In this document: in pieces, positions 10,869-18,487 of the stretch | Numbering within the stretch: position 1 is the stretch's first letter | Layout: each line of letters opens with the position of its first letter | NCBI RefSeq assembly: GCF_000812465.1 | Contig: NZ_JWMA01000042.1 | Coordinates: forward strand, 61,162 to 125,161 | Source: Cupriavidus sp. IDO | GTDB lineage: Bacteria > Pseudomonadota > Gammaproteobacteria > Burkholderiales > Burkholderiaceae | Reading direction: 5' to 3' | Length of the DNA stretch: 64,000 nucleotides | Notes under the pieces: generated by a model | The model's database searches: none | Told to the model about the DNA's origin: nothing | What the model saw: only the letters and a program-made list of their open reading frames with translations | Position numbers and translations under genes: made by a program

Positions 10869-12110
10869 ATGCAGTCCGAATCATGCGTGCCCGGCGACGG
10901 CAAGCCGGCGCGACAAAGCCGCAAGGCCGCAGGCGATCCTGCACAGGAATACCGTACCGAGATCGTCGCCGACCTGGCCGAGATCGATCCGGCCGCCTGG
11001 GATGCGCTCGTGGCCCGCCACCCGGACGCCACGCCTTTCCTGAAGCACGCCTTCCTGCACGCCCTGCACGCCAGTGGCAGCGCCTGCGGCGAGACCGGCT
11101 GGAACCCGCGCTACCTGACGTTGTGGGCACCGGGCGCGGGCGGCCAGCCGGAACGGCTCGCGGCAGCCATGCCGCTTTACGCCAAGACGCACTCGTACGG
11201 CGAATACGTGTTCGACTGGGCATGGGCCGATGCCTATGCGCGCAACGGCATCGAGTACTACCCCAAATGGCTGGCAGCGATTCCCTTCACGCCGGTGCGT
11301 GGCGCACGGCTGCTGGCCGAAGGCGCCCACGTGCGCCGCCTGCTGCTGCAGGTCGCGCTCGCGCTGGCCGCCGAGAGCCAGATGTCGTCGCTGCATATCC
11401 TGTTTCCCGATGACACGGAAGCCGACCTGATGCAGCAGGCCGGCATGCTGATGCGGCACGGCGTGCAGTTCCACTGGACCAATGACGGCTACCGCAGCTT
11501 CGACGATTTCCTCGCCACGCTGTCGCAGAAGAAGCGCAAGAACATCCGCGCCGAGCGCCGGCAGGTCGCGCAGGCCGGCATCACCTTCCGCCGCCTGCGT
11601 GGCGCGGAGATCGACGACGACGCGTGGAAATTCTTCAACCGGTGCTATCGCCAGACCTACCGCGAGCACCATTCCACGCCCTACCTGAACCTGGATTTCT
11701 TCCGGCGCATCGGTGCCAGCATGCCGCAGCACCTGCTGCTGGTGATCGCCGAGCGCGCAGGCCAGCGCATCGCCAGCTCACTGGTGGTCTATGACGACGC
11801 CCCCGAAGTCAGCACGCTCTATGGCCGCTACTGGGGCGCCCTGGAATACCACGCCTGCCTGCACTTCGAGACTGCGTACTACCAGCCACTGGAGTTCTGC
11901 ATCGAGCAGGGGATAGGCACCTTCGAAGGCGGCGCGCAGGGCGAGCACAAGTTGGCGCGCGGATTCCTGCCGGTGCCGACGCGCTCGGCCCACTGGCTGG
12001 CGCATCCCGCGTTTGCCGATGCTGTGGAGCGCTTCCTCGAGCGGGAACGCCAGGGCATCGACGCCTACCTGGATGAACTGGGCGAACGCAATCCGTTCGC
12101 CCGCTCCTGA
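10869..12110 (+). CDS. FemAB/GNAT-like acyltransferase (COG3146 type)
   Basis: 413 residues, matching the family of proteins often annotated as peptidoglycan biosynthesis/recognition GNAT-like acyltransferases. Recognisable stretches are FLKHAFLHALHASGSA near the N-terminus, KKRKNIRAERRQ, the central YRQTYREHHSTPYLNLDFF and FEGGAQGEHKLARGF near the C-terminus. No signal peptide. Substrate is unknown; aminoacyl transfer to a cell-wall precursor is a family-level guess. ATG 10869 follows GGGAACAGGTGCA. It is transcribed divergently from nadE and converges on the b561 gene. Confidence 0.82.
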   Translation: MQSESCVPGDGKPARQSRKAAGDPAQEYRTEIVADLAEIDPAAWDALVARHPDATPFLKHAFLHALHASGSACGETGWNPRYLTLWAPGAGGQPERLAAAMPLYAKTHSYGEYVFDWAWADAYARNGIEYYPKWLAAIPFTPVRGARLLAEGAHVRRLLLQVALALAAESQMSSLHILFPDDTEADLMQQAGMLMRHGVQFHWTNDGYRSFDDFLATLSQKKRKNIRAERRQVAQAGITFRRLRGAEIDDDAWKFFNRCYRQTYREHHSTPYLNLDFFRRIGASMPQHLLLVIAERAGQRIASSLVVYDDAPEVSTLYGRYWGALEYHACLHFETAYYQPLEFCIEQGIGTFEGGAQGEHKLARGFLPVPTRSAHWLAHPAFADAVERFLERERQGIDAYLDELGERNPFARS

Positions 12111-12123
12111 GGCGGGTCCGCGA

Positions 12124-12696
12124 CTAGCGCCAGATCCGGCGCAGCGTGTTATCGCCGAGCATGTAGTGGTGGAACAGCGCCGCCATCGCATGCAGGCCTA
12201 TCACGAGATAGAACGCCGTCCCGATCGTCTCGTGGATCTCCTTCAGCAGATCCTTGAGCCCCGGGTCCGTGCCGACCACTGCGGGCAAATCAATGCCCAG
12301 CACCGGCAGCGTCAGCAGGTGTCCGCCGGCGTTGACGGTCAGCAGGCCCAATACCGGCTGCGCCAGGATGAAGGCATACAGCACCCAGTGCATCGCTTCG
12401 CCGGCCCAGTGCATCCAGCGCGGGCCGGGCTCCGGGGCCGGCGCGCCGCGCACCAGGCGCCAGAGCAGGCGCGGCGCGGCGAGCACCAGCACCAGCATGC
12501 CGGCCCATTCATGCACGGACATGGCCAGCGAGCGCGTGGGCGCGCCCTTGGGGAAAAAGCCCTTCAGCTCGATTGCGGCATACGCGGCAGCCACCAGCAG
12601 GAACACCGCCCAGTGGAAAAACCTTGCGAGCCGGTCATAGCGGCGGCTTGCCTCCAGCGGAAATGACATGGCTTGCAGAGGCTGTACTCGCTTCAT
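12124..12696 (-). CDS. Cytochrome b561 family protein
   Basis: 190-residue four-helix membrane cytochrome, CybB type, that carries electrons between quinol and another acceptor such as superoxide. Four hydrophobic segments are seen, with heme-ligand candidate His in RFFHWAVFL, SVHEWAGML, AGEAMHWVLY and VIGLHAMAALFHHY, the usual pattern. MSFPLEASRRYDRLARFFHW is an alternative N-terminus 9 codons in. It appears monocistronic and lies downstream of the ppa terminator. Confidence 0.88.
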   Translation of the reverse strand: MKRVQPLQAMSFPLEASRRYDRLARFFHWAVFLLVAAAYAAIELKGFFPKGAPTRSLAMSVHEWAGMLVLVLAAPRLLWRLVRGAPAPEPGPRWMHWAGEAMHWVLYAFILAQPVLGLLTVNAGGHLLTLPVLGIDLPAVVGTDPGLKDLLKEIHETIGTAFYLVIGLHAMAALFHHYMLGDNTLRRIWR

Positions 12697-12776
12697 GGGG
12701 AATCCTCTTGTTGGGAACGCAATCAGCGTAACGCAACGAACCTGAACGCCAGCTAACTGCGGTCAAGCAGCCGGCA

Positions 12777-12802
12777 ATAAAAAACCCCGCCGCGGCGGGG
12801 TT
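12777..12802 (-). terminator. Rho-independent terminator of ppa
   Basis: Self-complementary stem CCCCGCCG/CGGCGGGG at 12785-12800, extended by AA/TT. Read on the minus strand it ends in TTTTTTATT. It lies 40 nt downstream of the ppa stop. Confidence 0.85.
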
Positions 12803-12843
12803 CGTTCAGCGCCGGTTCAGCCGGCGCCGCATGTGCAGCCAAA

Positions 12844-13371
12844 TTACTTCTTGTAGTTCGCCACGCCGTCCGTGATTTCCTTGTGGGCTTCCTCGATGCC
12901 GGCCCAGCCGTCCACCTTGACCCACTTTCCGGCTTCGAGTGCCTTGTAATGCTCAAAGAAGTGCTTGATCTGGTCGAGCAGGTTCTGCGGCACGTCCGAC
13001 AGGCCCTTCATGAAGGCGGTGGCCGGCGACAGCTTGTCCAGCGGCACGGCGATCAGCTTGGCGTCCACGCCCGACTCATCGGTCATCTTCAGCATGCCGA
13101 GTGCGCGGCAGCGCACGACGGCGCCGGCCAGGATCGGGAACGGCGAGACCACCAGCACGTCAACCGGATCGCCGTCGCCCGACAGCGTCTGCGGGATGAA
13201 GCCATAGTTGGCCGGATAGCGCATGCCGGTACCGATGAAACGGTCCACGAACAGCAGGCCGGTTTCCTTGTCGGCCTCATACTTCACCGGATCGCTCTGG
13301 GCGGAGATCTCGATGATGACGTTGAAATCGTTGGGGATGTCCTTGCCCGGGGAGACGAGATTGAAGCTCAT
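12844..13371 (-). CDS. ppa: Inorganic pyrophosphatase
   Basis: Hydrolyses PPi to two Pi and drives biosynthetic reactions. 175 residues, family I length. The signature GDGDPVD carries metal ligands Asp66, Asp68 and Asp71. Start [16 protein letters not shown] at 13371 follows GGAGAACCGC and matches other bacterial PPases; the frame stays open upstream without support. A TATAAT box on the minus strand (complement of 13414-13419) lies about 43 nt upstream. Confidence 0.96.
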   Translation of the reverse strand: MSFNLVSPGKDIPNDFNVIIEISAQSDPVKYEADKETGLLFVDRFIGTGMRYPANYGFIPQTLSGDGDPVDVLVVSPFPILAGAVVRCRALGMLKMTDESGVDAKLIAVPLDKLSPATAFMKGLSDVPQNLLDQIKHFFEHYKALEAGKWVKVDGWAGIEEAHKEITDGVANYKK

Positions 13372-13413
13372 GCGGTTCTCCAGATGCCTGCGCTGTGTTG
13401 TTGGATGGCGGGC

Positions 13414-13419
13414 ATTATA
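13414..13419 (-). promoter_or_regulatory. Candidate -10 box for ppa
   Basis: Minus-strand TATAAT (ATTATA on the plus strand) 43 nt upstream of the ppa start. No convincing -35 at 16-18 nt. Confidence 0.4.
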
Positions 13420-13458
13420 GCGGTTCAAGCCTGACCGGAGGCTGACAGCGCCAGTGCC

Positions 13459-13486
13459 TTGCACGCCGCCCGGGGTAGGCGATAAT
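13459..13486 (+). promoter_or_regulatory. Candidate sigma-70 promoter of the aldehyde dehydrogenase operon
   Basis: TTGCAC (13459-13464), 16-nt spacer, GATAAT (13481-13486), located 58 nt upstream of the aldehyde dehydrogenase ATG and divergent from the ppa promoter. Confidence 0.45.
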
Positions 13487-13543
13487 GGCGCATTCTTCAG
13501 CCGCCACTGAATTGCTCAGCCCAGTGCTGAGCCGGAGCCACTC

Positions 13544-14980
13544 ATGCACGCCCAGCATTTTGTCGCCAACCGCCTGATCGCGCCCGACAACGGCCTGCGC
13601 ATCAAGGTATTCGACCCGTCCAACGGCGAACCGTTTGCCGAGATCGCCCGCGGCAACGCCACCGATATCAACGTGGCCGTCCACGCCGCCCGCCAGGCTG
13701 CCGACGGCGCCTGGGGCGCGATGGCCCCGTCCGAGCGGGTGCGCCTGCTCAACCGCGTAGCGCTCGCGCTGATCGCCCGCGAGGAAGAACTGACCGCGCT
13801 GGAAGCGCGCGACACCGGCAAGCCGCTGCGCCAGGCCCGCGCCGACGCGCGTGCCGTGGCCCGCTACTTCGAGTTTTATGCGGGCGCGGTCGACAAGCTG
13901 CACGGCCAGACCATTCCCTACAACCCCGGCTACACCGTGCTGACGCTGCGAGAGCCGCATGGCGTCACCGGCCACATCATCCCGTGGAACTACCCGCTGC
14001 AGATCTTCGGGCGCAGCGTCGGCGCGGCGCTGGCCGCCGGCAATGCCTGTGTGGTCAAGCCAGCGGAGGATGCCTGCCTGTCGCTGCTGCGCGTGGCCGA
14101 GATCGCCGCCGAGGCCGGCCTGCCCGAAGGCGCGCTCAATATCGTCACCGGCTACGGCCACGAGGCCGGCGCCGCGCTGGCGCGCCATCCCGGCATCAAC
14201 CATATTTCGTTCACCGGCTCGCCGCAGACCGGCAAGCTGGTATCGCAGCTCGCCGCCGAGAACCACGTGCCGGTCACGCTGGAGCTGGGCGGGAAGTCGC
14301 CGCAGGTGATCTTTGCCGATGCCGACCTTGATGCGCTGGTGCCGGTGGTGGTCAACGGCATCGTGCAGAACGCCGGGCAGACCTGCTCGGCCGGCAGCCG
14401 CGTGCTGGTGGAGCGCCCCATCTACGATACGCTGCTCGACCGGCTGGCGTCGGTGTTCGAATCGCTGCGCGTCGGGCCGTCGGAACTCGACCTGGAATGC
14501 GGCCCGCTGATCAGCCGCAAGCAGCAGCAGCGCGTGTGGGATTTCGTTTCCGACGCGCAGCACGCCGGCATCGCCGTGATGGCGCAAGGCCAGATCATGG
14601 CCGAGGCGCCGGAGTCCGGCTATTACCAGGTGCCGATGCTGTTCCGCGACGTGCCGCCGGCGCATCGGCTGGCGCAGGAAGAGGTGTTCGGCCCGCTGCT
14701 GGCCGCGATGCCCTTCGACACCGAGGCCGAAGCCGTGGCGCTGGCCAACGGCACGCCCTACGGACTGGTCGCCGGCCTGTGGACGCGCGACGGCGGCCGC
14801 CAGTTGCGGCTGGCGCGCAAGCTGCGCGCGGGCCAGGTCTTTATCAACAACTATGGCGCCGGCGGCGGCGTGGAGCTGCCCTTCGGCGGCACCGGCCAGT
14901 CGGGCTACGGCCGTGAGAAGGGCTTCGAGGCCCTGTACGGATTCACCACACTGAAAACCATCGCTATTCAACATGGGTAA
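13544..14980 (+). CDS. NAD(P)-dependent aldehyde dehydrogenase
   Basis: 478 residues, ALDH superfamily. The cofactor-site motif is PWNYPLQIFGRS. The general-base Glu lies in LELGGKSP (about 247) and the catalytic Cys in GQTCSAGS (about 280). C-terminal motifs are EEVFGPLL and PFGGTGQSGYGRE. It oxidises an aldehyde to the acid; the betaine-aldehyde/gamma-aminobutyraldehyde group is the nearest general match, but substrate cannot be fixed. It is first in an operon with a small membrane protein (8-nt overlap), an SDR and an MFS carrier, suggesting uptake and oxidation of one compound. Confidence 0.9.
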   Translation: MHAQHFVANRLIAPDNGLRIKVFDPSNGEPFAEIARGNATDINVAVHAARQAADGAWGAMAPSERVRLLNRVALALIAREEELTALEARDTGKPLRQARADARAVARYFEFYAGAVDKLHGQTIPYNPGYTVLTLREPHGVTGHIIPWNYPLQIFGRSVGAALAAGNACVVKPAEDACLSLLRVAEIAAEAGLPEGALNIVTGYGHEAGAALARHPGINHISFTGSPQTGKLVSQLAAENHVPVTLELGGKSPQVIFADADLDALVPVVVNGIVQNAGQTCSAGSRVLVERPIYDTLLDRLASVFESLRVGPSELDLECGPLISRKQQQRVWDFVSDAQHAGIAVMAQGQIMAEAPESGYYQVPMLFRDVPPAHRLAQEEVFGPLLAAMPFDTEAEAVALANGTPYGLVAGLWTRDGGRQLRLARKLRAGQVFINNYGAGGGVELPFGGTGQSGYGREKGFEALYGFTTLKTIAIQHG

Positions 14981-15215
14981 CATCAATTTCCTGTCGGTCG
15001 CCTTTGCCATCTTCTTTTTCTGGATGGCGTGGCACGTCAGAAACAAGCGCGCCACCAATCCGTCGGCCATGCCGCGCCTGCAGGTCTTCAAGCGCAAATG
15101 GGGCGACACCGTGGGCGACCGCGTGCACTGGTGCCTGTATGTGGCGCTGCCCTTCCTGCTGGCGCTGATGATGGTGGCCAACGCGCTGCGCGGACGGGGA
15201 CCGTTCGCGCATTGA
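14973..15215 (+). CDS. Small two-helix membrane protein, 80 aa
   Basis: 80 residues with a hydrophobic segment at about 5-20 (FLSVAFAIFFFWMAW) and a second at about 52-70 (CLYVALPFLLALMMVAN), joined by a basic loop. Its ATG lies inside the last codons of the aldehyde dehydrogenase gene (8-nt overlap), so translation is coupled. Family not recognised. It may anchor or partner the operon's dehydrogenases at the membrane, but that is inference from position only. Confidence 0.7.
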   Translation: MGNINFLSVAFAIFFFWMAWHVRNKRATNPSAMPRLQVFKRKWGDTVGDRVHWCLYVALPFLLALMMVANALRGRGPFAH

Positions 15216-15255
15216 GTGCGGCTGCACAAATCCAAATACAACGAGGAGACAAGCG

Positions 15256-16014
15256 ATGAGACTGGCCAACAAGGTAGCCGTGGTCACCGGCGGCGGTTCC
15301 GGCTTCGGCGAAGGCATCGCCCACACCTTCGCGCGCGAAGGCGCCAGCGTGATGGTGGCCGACCTGCGCGAAGATGCTGCCGAACGCGTGGCCGTGGCCA
15401 TCCGCGATGCCGGCGGGCAGGCGCGCGCGGTGCGTGCCGATGTGGCGCGCGGCGGGGACGTCGCCGCCATGCGCGACGCCACGCTGGCCGCCTTCGGCGA
15501 CGTGCACATCGTCGTCAACAATGCCGGCACCACGCACCGCAACAAGCCCATCCTTGAAGTCACGGAAGAAGAATTCGATCGCGTCTACGCGGTCAACGTC
15601 AAGAGCATCTACTGGTCGGCGCGCGAATTCATTCCGCATTTCCGCCAGCGCGGCGGCGGCGTGTTCGTCAACATCGCGTCCACCGCCGGCATCCGGCCGC
15701 GTCCGGGGCTGGTCTGGTACAACGGCAGCAAGGGCGCGGTGATCACCGCCAGCAAGGCCATGGCGGCGGAACTGGGCAAGGACAATATCCGCGTGAACTG
15801 CGTCAATCCCGTAATCGGCGCCACCGGCCTGCTTGAAGAATTCATGGGCATGCCCGACACCCCCGAGAACCGCGCAAAGTTTCTCGCCACCATTCCGATG
15901 GGCCGCATGTCGACCCCGCAGGACGTGGCCAATGCCTGCCTGTACCTGGCCTCGGACGAGGCCGCCTTTATCACCGGCACCTGCATCGAAGTCGATGGTG
16001 GCCGCTGCGTGTGA
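15256..16014 (+). CDS. SDR family oxidoreductase
   Basis: 252-residue classical short-chain dehydrogenase. The NAD(P)-binding TGGGSGFGEG is at about 10-19, an acidic residue after strand 2 (VADLRED) favours NAD, NNAG is at about 90, and the catalytic Ser in NIASTAG, Tyr155 and Lys159 (WYNGSKGA) are all present. FabG/glucose-1-dehydrogenase-like. Substrate unknown; probably oxidises an alcohol or hydroxy acid in the same pathway as the upstream aldehyde dehydrogenase. RBS ACGAGGAGA precedes the ATG. Confidence 0.9.
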   Translation: MRLANKVAVVTGGGSGFGEGIAHTFAREGASVMVADLREDAAERVAVAIRDAGGQARAVRADVARGGDVAAMRDATLAAFGDVHIVVNNAGTTHRNKPILEVTEEEFDRVYAVNVKSIYWSAREFIPHFRQRGGGVFVNIASTAGIRPRPGLVWYNGSKGAVITASKAMAAELGKDNIRVNCVNPVIGATGLLEEFMGMPDTPENRAKFLATIPMGRMSTPQDVANACLYLASDEAAFITGTCIEVDGGRCV

Positions 16015-16038
16015 GCGGCCGTGGCAGGTCCGTTAGTA

Positions 16039-16076
16039 CCGTAGAGCCGTAGAGCCGTAGAAGCGTCGTAGAAGCG
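16039..16076 (+). repeat. Short imperfect tandem repeat
   Basis: Four units of a CCGTAGAGC-like sequence (two exact, two as CGTAGAAGC) in the spacer between the SDR and MFS genes. Likely slippage-derived; no function evident. Confidence 0.6.
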
Positions 16077-16097
16077 CAAACAATCTCTGGAGACAGC

Positions 16098-17411
16098 ATG
16101 ACATCGACTGCAGTCAATCCCGGCGTCGGCGACGCCGCTTTCGAAGATGCCACTTACCGCAAGGTGAGCTGGCGGCTGGTGCCTTTCCTGCTGCTGTGCT
16201 ACGTGGTCGCTTACCTGGACCGCGTCAACGTGGGCTTTGCCAAGCTGCAGATGCTCAATGACCTGAAGTTCAGCGAGACCATCTACGGGCTGGGAGCGGG
16301 GATCTTCTTCATCGGCTACTTCCTGTTCGAAGTGCCCAGCAACGTGATCCTGCACAAGGTCGGCGCGCGCATCTGGATCGCGCGCATCATGATCACCTGG
16401 GGCTTGATCTCGGCGGCGATGATGTTCGTCACCACGCCGACCATGTTCTATGTGCTGCGCTTCCTGCTGGGGATCGCCGAGGCCGGCTTCTTCCCCGGCA
16501 TCATCCTGTACCTGACCTACTGGTACCCGGCCAACCGCCGCGGACGCACCACCACCTTCTTCATGACCGCCATCGCCCTGTCGGGCGTGATCGGCGGCCC
16601 GCTGTCGGGCTGGGTGATGCAGTCGTTCGACGGCCACAACGGCTGGTCTGGCTGGCAATGGATGTTCCTGCTCGAAGGCATCCCTTCGATCCTGGTCGGG
16701 CTGTGGGTGCTGGCCTACCTCGATGACCGCATCTCCCACGCCAAGTGGCTGAGCGCGGACGAGAAGGCCCTGCTCGAGCGCAATATCGCCAGGGAAGACG
16801 CGCACAAGGAAGACCCGCCGATCCGCACCGTATTCGCCAGTCCGCGCGTCTGGCTGATGAGCGCCATCTACTTCTGCTTCGTGATGGGCCTGTACGGCGT
16901 GAGCTTCTGGCTGCCGACCATCATCAAGCAGACCGGCGTCAAGGGCGCGCTCGACATCGGCTTGCTGACCGCCATTCCCTATGGCTGCGCCGTGGTCGGC
17001 ATGATCCTGGTGGCTTACAGCGCCGACCGCTCGGGCGAGCGCCGCTGGCACATCGCGATCCCCGCGCTGGCAGGCAGCATCGGGCTGCTGCTGTCGGTGC
17101 ACTGGCACAGCGATACCACGCTGGCGATGGTTGCGCTGACGCTCGCGACCATCGGCATCCTGACCACGCTGCCGCTGTTCTGGAGCCTGCCGACCGCGTT
17201 CCTGGCCGGCACCGGTGCCGCGGCGGGCATCGCGCTGATCAACTCGCTGGGCAATCTCGCCGGCTTTCTCAGCCCCTATGCAGTGGGTTGGCTCAAGGAC
17301 CTGACGCATAGCACCGATTCTGGCATGTACCTGCTCGCCGTCTGCCTGGTGGTGGGTGCGGCGCTCACGCTGTCGGTGCCGGCTCGCCTCGTCGCCGGCA
17401 AGGCATCCTGA
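16098..17411 (+). CDS. MFS transporter, anion:cation symporter type
   Basis: 437 residues with about 12 membrane helices. LLCYVVAYLDRVNVGFAKLQM in the first helix region and the overall pattern match the ACS subfamily (tartrate, phthalate, glucarate carriers). Probably imports an organic anion by proton symport. Last gene of the ALDH-SDR-MFS operon; 83 nt separate it from the SDR gene, and a strong hairpin follows. Substrate not determinable. Confidence 0.88.
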   Translation: MTSTAVNPGVGDAAFEDATYRKVSWRLVPFLLLCYVVAYLDRVNVGFAKLQMLNDLKFSETIYGLGAGIFFIGYFLFEVPSNVILHKVGARIWIARIMITWGLISAAMMFVTTPTMFYVLRFLLGIAEAGFFPGIILYLTYWYPANRRGRTTTFFMTAIALSGVIGGPLSGWVMQSFDGHNGWSGWQWMFLLEGIPSILVGLWVLAYLDDRISHAKWLSADEKALLERNIAREDAHKEDPPIRTVFASPRVWLMSAIYFCFVMGLYGVSFWLPTIIKQTGVKGALDIGLLTAIPYGCAVVGMILVAYSADRSGERRWHIAIPALAGSIGLLLSVHWHSDTTLAMVALTLATIGILTTLPLFWSLPTAFLAGTGAAAGIALINSLGNLAGFLSPYAVGWLKDLTHSTDSGMYLLAVCLVVGAALTLSVPARLVAGKAS

Positions 17412-17440
17412 CGTCACAGGCCATCGCTGGCCAATATTGG

Positions 17441-17465
17441 CCCTCTCCCGCAACGGGAGAGGGCT
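17441..17465 (+). terminator. Hairpin after the MFS gene
   Basis: Perfect 11-bp stem (17441-17451 with 17455-17465, GCCCTCTCCCG arm) and 3-nt loop CAA, 30 nt past the MFS stop. No U-run. This GCCCTCTCCC hairpin is, from memory, a common intergenic repeat in this group, so it may be both a dispersed repeat and a transcript end. Confidence 0.55.
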
Positions 17466-17543
17466 GACGCAGCACCTCGGTGGCCACGCGGTCACATCAG
17501 CGCCACTTTCCCCGCCACAACGCGCCGTCCTCTTACGCCGATG

Positions 17544-17583
17544 TAGGACCATCACCGGCATTCCCGCCGGGCGATGGGTCCTA
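17544..17583 (+). promoter_or_regulatory. Long leader hairpin upstream of the Pro-rich protein gene
   Basis: Outer arms TAGGACC (17544-17550) and GGTCCTA (17577-17583), extended by ATC/GAT with a one-base bulge, and an inner CCGGC/GCCGG stem. It lies 77 nt before the ATG of the Pro/Ala-rich protein. There is no U-run on the plus strand, so a regulatory or mRNA-stability role is possible. Confidence 0.4.
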
Positions 17584-17660
17584 GCATGGAAAAAAGAACC
17601 CGGAGTGCCTGCACGGCACCTCCGGACGTTGCCTTTTCCGTCATTCGTCAAGGAGGCTAT

Positions 17661-18362
17661 ATGCAGTACCTCCCAGCTTTTGCCCCGACACGTTCGCTGG
17701 AACGGATCGAAGCGCGCCTGGCCCGCCGCACACGCACCAAGCGGCTTGTCATCGCACTGAGCGCCGGCGTGGTCGCCCTGCTGGCATTGCTGCCGGCTGC
17801 CGGCCAGGCGCAGATGCAGGCTGCGCCGGCCGATTCGCTGGCCCCGGCCCCGGGCTCCGCCATGCCGCCAGCGCCTGCTGCATCGCCGGCTCCTGCACCG
17901 GGTGTGGCTCCGACTCCTGTACCTGGCACATTGCCGGCGCCACCGGCTGCCGCGCCGATGCCAATGCCGGCACCTGTGGTCACGGCTCCGGCACAGCCGT
18001 CGCCGCCGCTTACCGTGCCGCCACCTCCGCCGCCAACTGATGCCATGGTGCAGAAGACCGCTGGCCCGGTCACCTATGTCTGCGGTGGGGTCGCGGACGA
18101 CGAGCAGCGTGCGCTGTCAGCGCAGTCCCGCAACTACAACATGGGGCTGCTGTTCACGCAGGGTGCGCGCGGCGAGTACCTGTCGGACGTGACCGTCAAG
18201 CTGATGCGTGGCAACCGCGAGGTGGCCAGCTTCGTGGCCGATGGTCCGCGTTGCCTGGTCAGGGCGCCGCAGGGCACCTACAACGTGCGCGCTACCTATG
18301 AGGGCCGGACCAAGACGATGGTGGTCAGCACCGGCACGCACAATGCGCAGATGCGCTGGTAG
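17661..18362 (+). CDS. Pro/Ala-rich envelope protein with a small C-terminal domain
   Basis: 233 residues. Basic N-terminus, one hydrophobic segment at about 30-50 (LVIALSAGVVALLALLPAAG) followed by an AQAQ-like cleavage region, then a roughly 80-residue Pro/Ala linker (about 55-135), then a domain of about 95 residues with two Cys (YVCGG and RCLVR) and short beta-strand-like segments. The linker could span the periplasm or cell wall. The start is fixed by AAGGAGG seven bases before the ATG. Family not recognised. Confidence 0.72.
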   Translation: MQYLPAFAPTRSLERIEARLARRTRTKRLVIALSAGVVALLALLPAAGQAQMQAAPADSLAPAPGSAMPPAPAASPAPAPGVAPTPVPGTLPAPPAAAPMPMPAPVVTAPAQPSPPLTVPPPPPPTDAMVQKTAGPVTYVCGGVADDEQRALSAQSRNYNMGLLFTQGARGEYLSDVTVKLMRGNREVASFVADGPRCLVRAPQGTYNVRATYEGRTKTMVVSTGTHNAQMRW

Positions 18363-18405
18363 TTGCCGATTCCACTGACCAACCAGTCCGGCACGACAAC
18401 CGCAG

Positions 18406-18458
18406 GAAAAAAGGGGCGCCTGAAAGCCGCAGTCACCGGCTTTCAGGCGCCCCTTCTC
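18406..18458. terminator. Strong bidirectional terminator
   Basis: 16-bp perfect stem (18413-18428 with 18438-18453), 9-nt loop, with an A-run at 18406-18412 and a T-rich tail. It separates the Pro-rich gene from the convergent 3' end of pilL. Confidence 0.9.
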
Positions 18459-18487
18459 TTTCCCCTGCCGGTTGCGGCAGCCCGACC

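Noticed and set aside
16039..16076. CRISPR-like short repeats
   Set aside because: Units are 8-9 nt, contiguous and few; no spacers and no cas genes.
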